A stretch of DNA of 9,595 nucleotides from the NCBI GenBank assembly GCA_013140465.1, contig JABFST010000105.1, forward strand, positions 1 through 9,595, written 5' to 3'. Position numbers and translations under genes: made by a program. Under the pieces are notes generated by a model. That model did not search any database and had not been told where the DNA came from. It saw only the letters and a program-made list of their open reading frames with translations. Every line of letters begins with the position of its first letter. Position 1 is the stretch's first letter. This stretch comes from Methylococcaceae bacterium. Its GTDB lineage: Bacteria; Pseudomonadota; Gammaproteobacteria; Methylococcales; Methylomonadaceae. Of this stretch, positions 1-5,665 are shown piece by piece.

Positions 1-1
1 T

Positions 2-31
2 GAAAAAGGCTATGTAGATGCGCCACGGTAG
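2..31 (+). CDS. Possible C-terminal end of an upstream gene (partial)
   Basis: A plus-strand frame open from the left edge reads EKGYVDAPR and stops at TAG 29-31. It overlaps the start of the next gene (ATG at 18) by 14 bases, as is common in tightly coupled bacterial operons. Nine codons are too few to identify a protein. Its presence is inferred only from the overlap geometry, because the frame of the next gene is closed by TAG at 15-17. If the two genes form a conflict-system operon, a MoxR-type AAA+ ATPase would be a natural partner here, but nothing in these nine residues shows that. Confidence 0.3.
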   Translation, partial: EKGYVDAPR

Positions 32-2951
32 TCAAGTCAGCCGGGGTGATTTGTTGCGTTCATTGCAACTATACCCAACGCTAGCCGCACAGCAGCTGGC
101 CGCGCCTTTATTGGGTTTTGTTTTGCCAACGCCACCGCAGCAGTCCCTAGCCCAGCCAACCGACACCACAACACCACGCAAGCAAAATCCAGCACCGGAC
201 GAATCGGAGCCTACCCAGCCAAGCAATGGCAAAGCAGCGCCAGAATGGTTTTACGTCGTACAAACCCGCCAGCACTACGCCACCCCCGAAACGTCCAACA
301 ACGGTTTACCTGCCGCTGTTCAGAATGTGCCAGCCTTACACGACGATGACTTGCAGCCTTGGTCAGACGCCGCGCCACTACCTTGGCAAGCCATCTTACC
401 TGCACCCCGGCTGTCGGAATTCTTACGGCAAACATTGGTGCATAGCATAGGACGCTGCTTAGATGTGCCCAAACTGGTCAAGCACGTGGCGACCTTAAAA
501 ATGCTCAGCCAACTGCCGCGTAAAGCCCGGCTTATTCCGGCTGGGCGGGTGGTGGTGTTGGTGGATTTAAACCCCCGGATGCGGCCTTTTTGGCAAGATG
601 CCCGAGAGCTTTGTGCAGCCATCGCCCGTAAACATGGGCGTAGCGGCTTGGACATTCGGGTATTGGACGACCAGCCCTTGGGTGAATACTGGGATTTGTT
701 TGACGACCAGCAGCAATTACGGCCTTGGCAACCGCTACAAGCGCAAAGCGTGGTGTTGATTATTAGCGATTTAGGGCAATTGGCTGGTGCAGAAACTGGG
801 GTGGGTCAGCATTGGATGGCATTGCTACAGCAATGCCATCGGCAAAGCATTATTCCGGTGGTGTTGGCCCCCATTTCCCCAGCCCAGCAAGACCCAACCT
901 TGCACAAGCAAGTCCGGCACATACTGTGGAACAAACACAGCCGTTTACAAATACAACGCAAAGATGCCGATCTAGCAGCCCACCAGCAGGCGGTCAGCCG
1001 GGTGTTGGGTTTATTGTCCATCGCCGCCCATGTAGAACCGGAACTCCTGCGGGCGGTGTTGGCTTGTTTACCCGCGCGGCAAGCCGATAGCGGCATCGAA
1101 GCGGCAGTGTGGCTGCATGACGATGTTATGTGGGGTTATACCGCTATGTCACTAAAACCCGACAAGCGCAATAACTACCAGCAACGCTTTAAGCACGAGC
1201 CAGCCGAACTGCAACAGCAGGTCTTAAGCTTGCTGAAAGCCCAGCATAGCAGCCAATTTCCGGCAGTATGGGCAGAAGAAGTGCTTAATGCCCAGCCCTT
1301 GGTCAATTTTGGCTTGGACGGATTGGCTGATGTGGCGCGGGCTGAACAATTTATGCTGCGCTTAACCCGTCGTTATTACGACAATCAAGGTGAAAACGCG
1401 CTAGGCCACTACGCCAGACGGCATTTGCAACGCTTGGGGGCCGCCAGTAAACGCCATTACCGGGATTATGCCAGTGCCTTGTATGGCTTGGCTTATCAGG
1501 ACGACATACGTCAAGGCGCAGCAATCCCGCTGGACTATGATGCGGTCATCGTGCAAACCGTCAGCGGTCAAGCAGTCACCCCACAAACCTATTATCTGTT
1601 GCAAAAAGGCGAACAGTTGCTTATCACCCCCCAGCCCAGCAGTTTTAACGGCTTGCAAACCGGTGTAGTCTTGGCGGAATTTATCGCCGCACGCGATAGT
1701 GTGAGTGTTGCCATTCAAGGCGAAGACTGCACTAGACAATTGCCCTTATTAAGCACAGAGCCAGCGCCGTGCATCCCGTTGACAGGCGCTGCCATCAGCT
1801 TGTATACCGGCCTTGAGCAATTACAACTCTTGCCGATACCTAAGCCAAGCTGGGCGTATGCAATAACGCAATCATCGGCTGGGCTAAACGCGTACTTGGC
1901 TTTTGCTGGCCAACACTATGCCTTTACTTGGCAAGCCGCCACTAGCCCGCTGTCTGCGGTAGATACGCCAAATGACTGTCATTGGCGGCTTAACGAAACT
2001 ACCGATAGGGTAGGTTTTGACCGTTATGGCCTGTATGCCGAGCTTAGCCTAGGGAAGGTCACACAACGCTTCCGCTGGCTAGCACCCGGCACATTCTGGA
2101 TGGGTAGCCCAGACGATGAACCACAACGGGAATGGTATGGGCATGAAGAAGGTAAAGGCACCGAAACTCGGCATCAGGTCACACTCAGTCTAGGCTATTG
2201 GATGGCCGATACCACCGTCACCCAAGCCTTTTGGCAAGCGGTGATGGGCGATAATCCCAGCAACTTTAAAGATCATCCTGAAAATCCGGTGGAGCAAGTT
2301 AGTTGGCAGGATGCACAGGCTTTTATCGAAAAACTGAACAGTCTGTTCCCCGGTTTGCAAGCTAGGTTGCCTAGCGATGCGCAATGGGAATACGCGTGCC
2401 GTGCCGGAACCAACACACCTTTTTCGTTTGGTGCCAATATCACGCCAGAACAGGTCAATTACCATGGTGAATACCCTTACGCGAATGGCGGGAAGGGGGT
2501 GTACAGAAAGCAGACGGTTCCGGTCAAATCCTTGCCCGCTAATGACTGGGGTTTATACGAAATGCACGGCAATGTCTGGGAATGGTGTGCTGACGCTTGG
2601 CAACAGAATCTTTCAGCCGAGCCAGTGACAGATCCTTTGTATACAGCAGCGGCGGCAGTCACCGCCCGCGTTGTGCGCGGCGGTTCTTGGAGCTACTTCG
2701 GCAGGGACGTGCGCTCCGCTTTCCGTAGCAGGTTCACGCCAGATCTCCGCCTCTACCACCTGGGTTTCCGTCTCGCCCTAGGTCATGCTGGGCTAAGGCC
2801 AGGTCAGGGGGTAGCGACTGGTGCTGGCACGGGCAGACGCGTCGCGGAGCAGCGGCAGACCGTGCCTGTACATGTGGCGATCATTGCCGCAGCATCGAAT
2901 ATGGCCAAACGCATTAAAAAATCATCCAGCAAAAGTAAGAAGAAAAAATGA
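18..2951 (+). CDS. Degenerate vWA-like / FGE-like fusion protein, probable DGR target
   Basis: A 977-residue protein, probably cytosolic since no signal peptide or membrane segment is visible. ATG 18 is chosen because an in-frame TAG (15-17) closes the frame just upstream and AAAAAGG lies 8 bases before it. Residues ~1-120 are low-complexity and rich in P, Q and T. Residues ~176-290 resemble a von Willebrand A fold: a hydrophobic strand ends in D183-L-N-P-R-M, where a MIDAS would read DxSxS, and a second strand is VVLIISDLG (D251). The metal site therefore looks degenerate; this part recalls the 'SAV_2336 N-terminal-related' group (from memory). Residues ~370-490 are helical and unassigned. 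Residues ~680-923 are an FGE/SUMF1 domain: FRWLAPGTFWMGSP (685-698), LPSDAQWEYACRAG, GNVWEWC and GFRLALGH. The active-site cysteines of true formylglycine-generating enzymes are missing from the C-terminal loop, so ligand binding rather than catalysis is inferred. The variable segment covers residues 882-923. A 54-residue tail follows and ends in KSSSKSKKKK. It overlaps the next gene by 4 bases. Confidence 0.85.
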   Translation: MRHGSQVSRGDLLRSLQLYPTLAAQQLAAPLLGFVLPTPPQQSLAQPTDTTTPRKQNPAPDESEPTQPSNGKAAPEWFYVVQTRQHYATPETSNNGLPAAVQNVPALHDDDLQPWSDAAPLPWQAILPAPRLSEFLRQTLVHSIGRCLDVPKLVKHVATLKMLSQLPRKARLIPAGRVVVLVDLNPRMRPFWQDARELCAAIARKHGRSGLDIRVLDDQPLGEYWDLFDDQQQLRPWQPLQAQSVVLIISDLGQLAGAETGVGQHWMALLQQCHRQSIIPVVLAPISPAQQDPTLHKQVRHILWNKHSRLQIQRKDADLAAHQQAVSRVLGLLSIAAHVEPELLRAVLACLPARQADSGIEAAVWLHDDVMWGYTAMSLKPDKRNNYQQRFKHEPAELQQQVLSLLKAQHSSQFPAVWAEEVLNAQPLVNFGLDGLADVARAEQFMLRLTRRYYDNQGENALGHYARRHLQRLGAASKRHYRDYASALYGLAYQDDIRQGAAIPLDYDAVIVQTVSGQAVTPQTYYLLQKGEQLLITPQPSSFNGLQTGVVLAEFIAARDSVSVAIQGEDCTRQLPLLSTEPAPCIPLTGAAISLYTGLEQLQLLPIPKPSWAYAITQSSAGLNAYLAFAGQHYAFTWQAATSPLSAVDTPNDCHWRLNETTDRVGFDRYGLYAELSLGKVTQRFRWLAPGTFWMGSPDDEPQREWYGHEEGKGTETRHQVTLSLGYWMADTTVTQAFWQAVMGDNPSNFKDHPENPVEQVSWQDAQAFIEKLNSLFPGLQARLPSDAQWEYACRAGTNTPFSFGANITPEQVNYHGEYPYANGGKGVYRKQTVPVKSLPANDWGLYEMHGNVWEWCADAWQQNLSAEPVTDPLYTAAAAVTARVVRGGSWSYFGRDVRSAFRSRFTPDLRLYHLGFRLALGHAGLRPGQGVATGAGTGRRVAEQRQTVPVHVAIIAAASNMAKRIKKSSSKSKKKK
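2662..2786 (+). repeat. Probable DGR variable region 1 (VR1)
   Basis: This 125-bp segment aligns without gaps to 3636-3760 and differs at 13 sites, all between 2694 and 2757. The first 32 and last 29 bases are identical. The changed codons here are TAC, TTC, TTC, AGC, TTC, CTC, TAC and CAC (Y893, F894, F902, S904, F906, L910, Y913, H914), plus CCA for CCT at P908. All but the last keep C in the third position, as expected if template AAC codons were mutated at their two adenines. CCA/CCT also fits an A-to-T change. In known DGRs these residues lie on the ligand-binding face of the C-type-lectin fold. The assignment is inferred from the pattern; no template repeat is present to confirm it. Confidence 0.8.
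2935..2947 (+). promoter_or_regulatory. Purine-rich ribosome binding site inside the upstream reading frame
   Basis: The last codons of the first gene (SKSKKKK) are almost purely A and G. They contain AAGAAG at 2937-2942, five bases before ATG 2948. The same bases thus encode the lysine-rich tail and supply a modest Shine-Dalgarno sequence for the second gene. With the ATGA stop/start overlap, this suggests that the second gene is translated by coupling to the first. Confidence 0.5.
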
Positions 2952-3790
2952 ACTATCGCAACCCTTGGTCCCCCCCCCAATTTCCTTACCCTTGGGCTTC
3001 TGAATGGGGTGAAGATGCTTATGGCCTTTGGCAAGCTTTCACTTATCAGGGCATACGCCACGGTTTTCGGTGGCTAACGCCGGGCAGTTTTATGATGGGT
3101 TCACCGGAAGATGAGCAGGGGCGCTATTCTGACGAAGATTTACATGAAGTCAGCCTTAGCCAAGGCTTTTGGCTGGCGGAAACGACAGTGACCCAAGCCT
3201 TGTGGCAAGCCGTTATGTCCATAAACCCTAGCTATTTTAAAGGGGATGAGCTGCCCGTTGAACGAGTTAGTTGGGAGGTGGCCCAGGCTTTCATCGGACG
3301 GCTGAACCAATTGCATCCTGAACTACAGTGCCGCTTGCCGTGGGAAGCGGAATGGGAATATGCTTGCCGGGCAGGTCGCCAAGGCCCGTTTAATTTTGAG
3401 GGGGAACTGACTTTAGCCCAAGTCAATTATAGGGGGGCGTGGAAGTATAAACAGGATGTATGGGGTGAGGGTGCTAAACAGGCGACAGCCGAAGTCAAAT
3501 CCTATCCCTGTAATGAGTGGGGTTTGTATGGAATGCACGGCAATGTCAGGGAATGGTGTGAGGATTTTTGGCAGGATCACTTAGGCAAAGACCCTGTTTG
3601 TGACCCGTGGTTACAGCCGCCGCGAGAGCCAGGCGCCGCCCGCGTTGTGCGCGGCGGTTCTTGGAGCGACGACGGCAGGGACGTGCGCTCCGCTTCCCGT
3701 TACAGGAACACGCCTGATTTCCGCCTCAGCGACCTGGGTTTCCGTCTCGCCCTAGGTCATTCCAGCCCAGGCCAGCAGGGCGGAGCCTAG
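2948..3790 (+). CDS. Stand-alone FGE/SUMF1-like C-type-lectin-fold protein, probable DGR target
   Basis: A 280-residue protein that is almost wholly one FGE-like domain, with no signal peptide or membrane segment. Landmarks are FRWLTPGSFMMGSPEDE near residue 40, the ETTVTQALWQAVM helix, a LPWEAEWEYACRAG core, YGMHGNVREWCED, and a RVVRGGSW to GFRLALGH end (232-271) that carries the variable region. The variable residues are D241, D242, S250, Y252, N254, F258, S261 and D262. The cysteines used for copper binding and catalysis by true formylglycine-generating enzymes are absent from this loop, so sulfatase activation is unlikely. Diversified ligand recognition is inferred. It resembles the C-terminal third of the preceding protein throughout but is clearly diverged outside the shared 125-bp segment. 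The start overlaps the previous stop (ATGA). A run of nine C covers codons 8-10. Only nine residues follow the variable segment, the usual DGR-target layout. Confidence 0.88.
   Translation: MNYRNPWSPPQFPYPWASEWGEDAYGLWQAFTYQGIRHGFRWLTPGSFMMGSPEDEQGRYSDEDLHEVSLSQGFWLAETTVTQALWQAVMSINPSYFKGDELPVERVSWEVAQAFIGRLNQLHPELQCRLPWEAEWEYACRAGRQGPFNFEGELTLAQVNYRGAWKYKQDVWGEGAKQATAEVKSYPCNEWGLYGMHGNVREWCEDFWQDHLGKDPVCDPWLQPPREPGAARVVRGGSWSDDGRDVRSASRYRNTPDFRLSDLGFRLALGHSSPGQQGGA
2970..2978 (+). repeat. Nine-C homopolymer at codons 8-10
   Basis: TCC CCC CCC C encodes S-P-P-Q in the second FGE-like gene, 22 bases after its ATG. Long single-base runs near a 5' end are prone to slippage during replication, and a one-base change here would shift the frame and abolish the protein. 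The run is seen directly. Phase variation is inferred. Confidence 0.6.
3636..3760 (+). repeat. Probable DGR variable region 2 (VR2)
   Basis: This is the partner of 2662-2786 at a constant offset of 974 bases. The changed codons here are GAC, GAC, TCC, TAC, AAC, TTC, AGC and GAC, plus CCT. The AAC at N254 may be an unmutated template codon. Two further codons, GAC (D245) and CTC (L260), are identical in both copies but could also derive from AAC. The invariant 3' part, from 3732 on, is the natural candidate for the homing-initiation (IMH-like) anchor. It ends 27 bases before the stop codon. Confidence 0.8.
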
Positions 3791-3793
3791 GGC
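3749..3793 (+). repeat. 8-bp inverted repeat bracketing the VR2 3' end and stop codon
   Basis: GCCCTAGG (3749-3756) is matched by its reverse complement CCTAGGGC (3786-3793), 29 bases apart, and the right arm contains the TAG stop. Some DGRs need a hairpin or cruciform just downstream of the variable region for efficient homing, and this pair is in the right place. The stem is short, and GCCCTAGG at the end of VR1 (2775-2782) has no matching arm downstream, so the role is uncertain. Confidence 0.35.
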
Positions 3794-3877
3794 CAGCCCC
3801 GGAGTGCAATGGCTTTAGACATTGCATACACTGTATTAGCAACGACACGGCAACGTCTAAAGCCGTTGCACTCCAGC
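3790..3877 (+). repeat. 88-bp palindromic repeat, copy 1
   Basis: This unit starts on the last base of the second FGE-like gene and matches 3935-4022 at 83 of 88 positions. Within it, GGAGTGCAATGGCTTTAGAC pairs with GTCTAAAGCCGTTGCACTCC across a loop of about 30 bases; counting the adjacent bases, each arm is about 25 bp with two mismatches. No open frame with gene-like features is present. It could be a MITE- or REP-like genomic repeat and might act as a transcription-ending or RNA-stabilising hairpin, but there is no T run after it. Confidence 0.75.
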
Positions 3878-3882
3878 GGTGT

Positions 3883-3927
3883 GCCGGAAACGGCAGTTTT
3901 CACTCCCATTCAAACTGCCTTATTCCG
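3883..3927 (+). repeat. 45-bp inverted repeat, left arm
   Basis: It begins GCCGGAAACG and ends TTATTCCG. The reverse complement of 4032-4076 matches it at 35 of 45 positions without gaps, with the two ends the most conserved. The pair encloses the second 88-bp unit. That arrangement suggests a nested, decayed mobile repeat or a composite hairpin cluster. Confidence 0.6.
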
Positions 3928-3934
3928 TCCAGCA

Positions 3935-4022
3935 GGGCCAGCCCCGGAGTGCAATGGCTTTAGACATTGCACACACGGCTTTAGCAACGACACAGCAACG
4001 TCTAAAGCCGTTGCACTCCAGC
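3935..4022 (+). repeat. 88-bp palindromic repeat, copy 2
   Basis: It is the same unit as 3790-3877, in the same orientation, with five substitutions that fall almost entirely in the loop. The stem arms are identical between copies. Conservation of the stem with drift in the loop fits selection on, or recent copying of, the palindrome. Confidence 0.75.
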
Positions 4023-4031
4023 CTAGTAGGC

Positions 4032-4076
4032 CGGAATAAGCTGCTTTGAGCGGGAGCGAACAGTGGCGTTTCCGGC
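4032..4076 (+). repeat. 45-bp inverted repeat, right arm
   Basis: This is the inverted partner of 3883-3927. It begins CGGAATAAG and ends GTTTCCGGC. The ten mismatches sit in the middle of the arm. Confidence 0.6.
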
Positions 4077-4131
4077 TTACAAGGCTGAGAAAGTATTGGC
4101 TTCCCGTTTAAGCTGGGACAGGTTGGGTGTC

Positions 4132-4189
4132 GTTCGCTGAGCGGAGTCGAAGCGAATCCCTCCGCCGGCTTCGACTCCGCTCAGCCAAC
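4132..4189 (+). repeat. Hairpin of the TTCGACTCCGCTCAG repeat type
   Basis: Two 22-base arms (4132-4153 and 4168-4189) are reverse complements with one mismatch and a 14-base loop. The core TTCGACTCCGCTCAG is a palindromic-repeat sequence I recall as dispersed in many bacterial genomes. Further out, about 4090-4128 and 4191-4229 also resemble each other as a weak inverted repeat (shared TTGGCT, TTAA, GGGAC blocks), so the hairpin may be the centre of a larger decayed element. No T run follows either arm. Confidence 0.7.
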
Positions 4190-4244
4190 GGCTCCTCAGT
4201 CCCGCTTTAAGTGAGTAGCCAAAGTATTCATGTGGTATAAGTAT

Positions 4245-4469
4245 ATGAATGCAAAAGATTATGGTGAATTATTTGATAACGGTGAAACGGATATAGCAGA
4301 ACATCTCGTTTTAGAAAATGCACAACGACCAGAATTATCCCAAAAACAAATTACCTTAGCATTGCCAATAGGGATGATTGAAGTATTAGACAAAGAAGCC
4401 CAACGCATGGGTGAAAGTTGTCAATCGCTTACTAAGTTTTGGTTATCTGACAAATTGGCAGTTAGATGA
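4245..4469 (+). CDS. BrnA/CopG-like ribbon-helix-helix antitoxin, apparently without its toxin
   Basis: A 74-residue protein if the start is ATG 4245; an upstream in-frame ATG at 4230 would add five residues. I prefer 4245 because the opening MNAKDYGELFDNGETDI fits the usual start of this antitoxin group. Neither start has a convincing ribosome binding site. The C-terminal half (KQITLALPIGMIEVLDKEAQ to SLTKFWLSDKL) has the strand-helix-helix pattern of the ribbon-helix-helix fold. In this family it binds DNA as a dimer, neutralises a toxin of the BrnT type and represses its own promoter. The toxin gene usually lies just upstream; here there are only palindromic repeats, and no toxin-like frame follows. 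The gene may be a solitary remnant. It is more AT-rich than the FGE-like genes, which suggests a separate origin. Confidence 0.6.
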   Translation: MNAKDYGELFDNGETDIAEHLVLENAQRPELSQKQITLALPIGMIEVLDKEAQRMGESCQSLTKFWLSDKLAVR

Positions 4470-4474
4470 TTTTA

Positions 4475-4503
4475 CGCTAATCCGTCGGTAAGGCGGATTA
4501 GCG
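4475..4503 (+). repeat. Perfect 10-bp hairpin after the antitoxin gene
   Basis: CGCTAATCCG (4475-4484) and CGGATTAGCG (4494-4503) enclose a 9-base loop, starting six bases after the antitoxin stop. It could end or protect the transcript, but no T run follows on the plus strand. On the minus strand only a short T/A-rich stretch (4471-4474) follows. A REP-like repeat is an equally good reading. Confidence 0.5.
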
Positions 4504-4564
4504 ATGCTCTGACCTCTTTGATGCTGCTATATTTCATAAGTTGAATAACTGAATGGAGAAAACT

Positions 4565-4624
4565 ATGACTACAATTAGTATAGATAATGTAGCCAACGAC
4601 CAGTCCGGTTTATGCGGCATCTAA
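4565..4624 (+). CDS. 19-codon frame with a good ribosome binding site, perhaps a truncated gene start
   Basis: GGAG at 4555-4558 precedes ATG 4565 by six bases. The frame reads MTTISIDNVANDQSGLCGI and stops at TAA 4622-4624. The start is convincing and the length is not. A second frame, open from 4588 (ATG at 4612), overlaps it, so a single frameshift around 4588-4621 would join the two into one protein of about 100 residues. This may be the 5' end of a broken gene or a genuine micro-ORF. The sequence does not match a family I recognise. Confidence 0.3.
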   Translation: MTTISIDNVANDQSGLCGI

Positions 4625-4856
4625 TTTATGAAATAACTGCTCGATACCGACAGGGTGATTTTTTGGCTAAAAGGAATAAGAAGCTGGAGGAGATTTGTTC
4701 TTGCCAGTGTGCCCTAAGACCACTAACAATTAACGTTATCGAGGAGATGTATCGAGGAAGAAAACTACTTATTTTTGGCAATCATTTAATTGTTATCCCA
4801 AAAAGCAGTTTTTCTATTTTTACTAAAAACGAGATTTTGTATCTCTTTGATTCAAT

Positions 4857-4878
<22 letters not shown>
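4612..4878 (+). CDS. Hypothetical 88-residue frame running into the tRNA-Pro gene; possible gene remnant
   Basis: The frame is open from 4588, with the first ATG at 4612, and ends at TGA 4876-4878, inside the oppositely oriented tRNA gene. Its last seven codons therefore come from the tRNA 3' end. The translation has a basic, cysteine-containing middle (EEICSCQCALRP) and a hydrophobic C-terminal part (LLIFGNHLIVIPKSSF). I do not recognise the family. No ribosome binding site precedes 4612. It could be the distal part of a frameshifted gene that begins at 4565, truncated when foreign DNA joined the tRNA end, or a chance frame. Confidence 0.25.
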
Positions 4879-4933
<55 letters not shown>

Positions 4934-4961
4934 ACATTGATGTGATTGGGTAAATCTGAAT

Positions 4962-5024
4962 AGATTGTTGTTACAATCTGCGTGAATAGCCCACTAGTAT
5001 ACCATGCTGGCGGCTTATTATTAA
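4962..5024 (-). promoter_or_regulatory. Candidate sigma-70 promoter and leader of the tRNA-Pro gene
   Basis: On the minus strand, TTAATA (5019-5024) and TATACT (4996-5001) are separated by exactly 17 bases. The -10 matches the consensus well and the -35 weakly. Transcription would start near 4989, about 55 bases before the tRNA. A small hairpin in the leader (AGATTGT/ACAATCT, 4962-4979, 4-base loop) could mark a processing site. It lies in the gap after the merR-like gene, so the tRNA need not depend on the operon. Confidence 0.45.
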
Positions 5025-5028
5025 GCAC

Positions 5029-5382
5029 TTATTGTAAAAGTGTTAAAATTTCTTCCAGCTCGGCAATCATTTGGTTTATTAATTGCTTTGTACGGTTGGA
5101 GTCTTCTTTGGAGTGGTCATGGATCAGATGCAGCCTTGCACCGCCTATCGTGTAGCCTTGTTCGTACAGTAATGAGCGTATTTGCCGTATCATCAACACT
5201 TCGTGATGCTGGTAATAGCGGCGGTTGCCGCGCCGCTTTACTGGGCTGAGTTCGCTGAACTCTTGTTCCCAGTAGCGTAGTACATGCGGCTTTACCCCAC
5301 ACAATTCGCTGACTTCACTGATTGTGAAGTAGCGTTTGTCTGGGATTTCAGGTTGTTCATTGTTGTTGCTCAGCTCCAACAT
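5029..5382 (-). CDS. MerR-family transcriptional regulator
   Basis: A 117-residue DNA-binding protein. After a short polar lead, residues ~17-85 form the MerR winged helix-turn-helix: [20 protein letters not shown], then WEQEF, and the wing [18 protein letters not shown] helical dimerisation segment follows ([17 protein letters not shown], then a C-terminal helix [11 protein letters not shown]). No cysteine pattern for metal sensing and no effector domain is present, so the signal is unknown. This short type is commonly found directly after ihfA in gammaproteobacteria. The start overlaps the end of ihfA by 26 bases, and AGGG on the minus strand about nine bases upstream supports it, pointing to co-transcription and coupled translation. 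Confidence 0.93.
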   Translation of the reverse strand: MLELSNNNEQPEIPDKRYFTISEVSELCGVKPHVLRYWEQEFSELSPVKRRGNRRYYQHHEVLMIRQIRSLLYEQGYTIGGARLHLIHDHSKEDSNRTKQLINQMIAELEEILTLLQ

Positions 5383-5662
5383 AAGCTTCTACCCTGGCTT
5401 TTAGTTTTTGACCAGAGCGGAATGTTACCACACGTCGGGCGGTTATGGGAATTTCCTCGCCTGTTTTTGGGTTTCTGCCCGGACGGCTGGTTTTGTCGCG
5501 CAGCTCAAACTTGCCAAACCCAGATATTTTGACTTGGTTTCCTTGTTCTAATGAGCTTTTTATTTCTTCAAAAAAGAGTTCAACCATTTCCTTGGCTTCG
5601 CGCTTGTTTAAGCCCAGTTCCTCAAACAGCTTTTCAGCAAAATCAGCTTTTGTTAATGCCAT
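5357..5662 (-). CDS. ihfA: Integration host factor subunit alpha
   Basis: A 101-residue HU/IHF-family protein of normal length. With IhfB it forms a heterodimer that binds specific sites in the minor groove and bends DNA sharply, serving recombination, replication and transcription control. The N-terminal helices ([34 protein letters not shown]) and the GFGKFELR turn are typical. The [14 protein letters not shown] arm carries the proline that intercalates in the DNA kink, and the [17 protein letters not shown] end matches the alpha rather than the beta subunit. It begins three bases after pheT ends, as in the classical pheST-ihfA operon. AGGG on the minus strand lies about 11 bases before the ATG. 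Confidence 0.96.
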   Translation of the reverse strand: MALTKADFAEKLFEELGLNKREAKEMVELFFEEIKSSLEQGNQVKISGFGKFELRDKTSRPGRNPKTGEEIPITARRVVTFRSGQKLKARVEAYVGAEQQQ

Positions 5663-5665
5663 ACA

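Noticed and set aside
12..17. ATG at 12 as the start of the first gene
   Set aside because: It is followed at once by TAG. The frame is open only from ATG 18, which has AAAAAGG at a suitable distance.
2070..3790. The two FGE-like genes as true formylglycine-generating (sulfatase-activating) or ergothioneine-type enzymes
   Set aside because: The C-terminal loop lacks the cysteine pair of catalytic FGE and is itself the hypervariable segment. No sulfatase gene is nearby.
3790..4022. CRISPR array
   Set aside because: Only two 88-bp units with one 57-base gap. The units are long palindromes that differ internally, and there are no further repeats or cas genes.
3809..4039. 76-residue open frame on the plus strand
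   Set aside because: It lies entirely within the palindromic repeats. Its translation repeats with the DNA units and it has no ribosome binding site.
4475..4503. Rho-independent terminator after the antitoxin gene
   Set aside because: The stem is perfect but no T run follows on the plus strand, so it is listed only as a hairpin.
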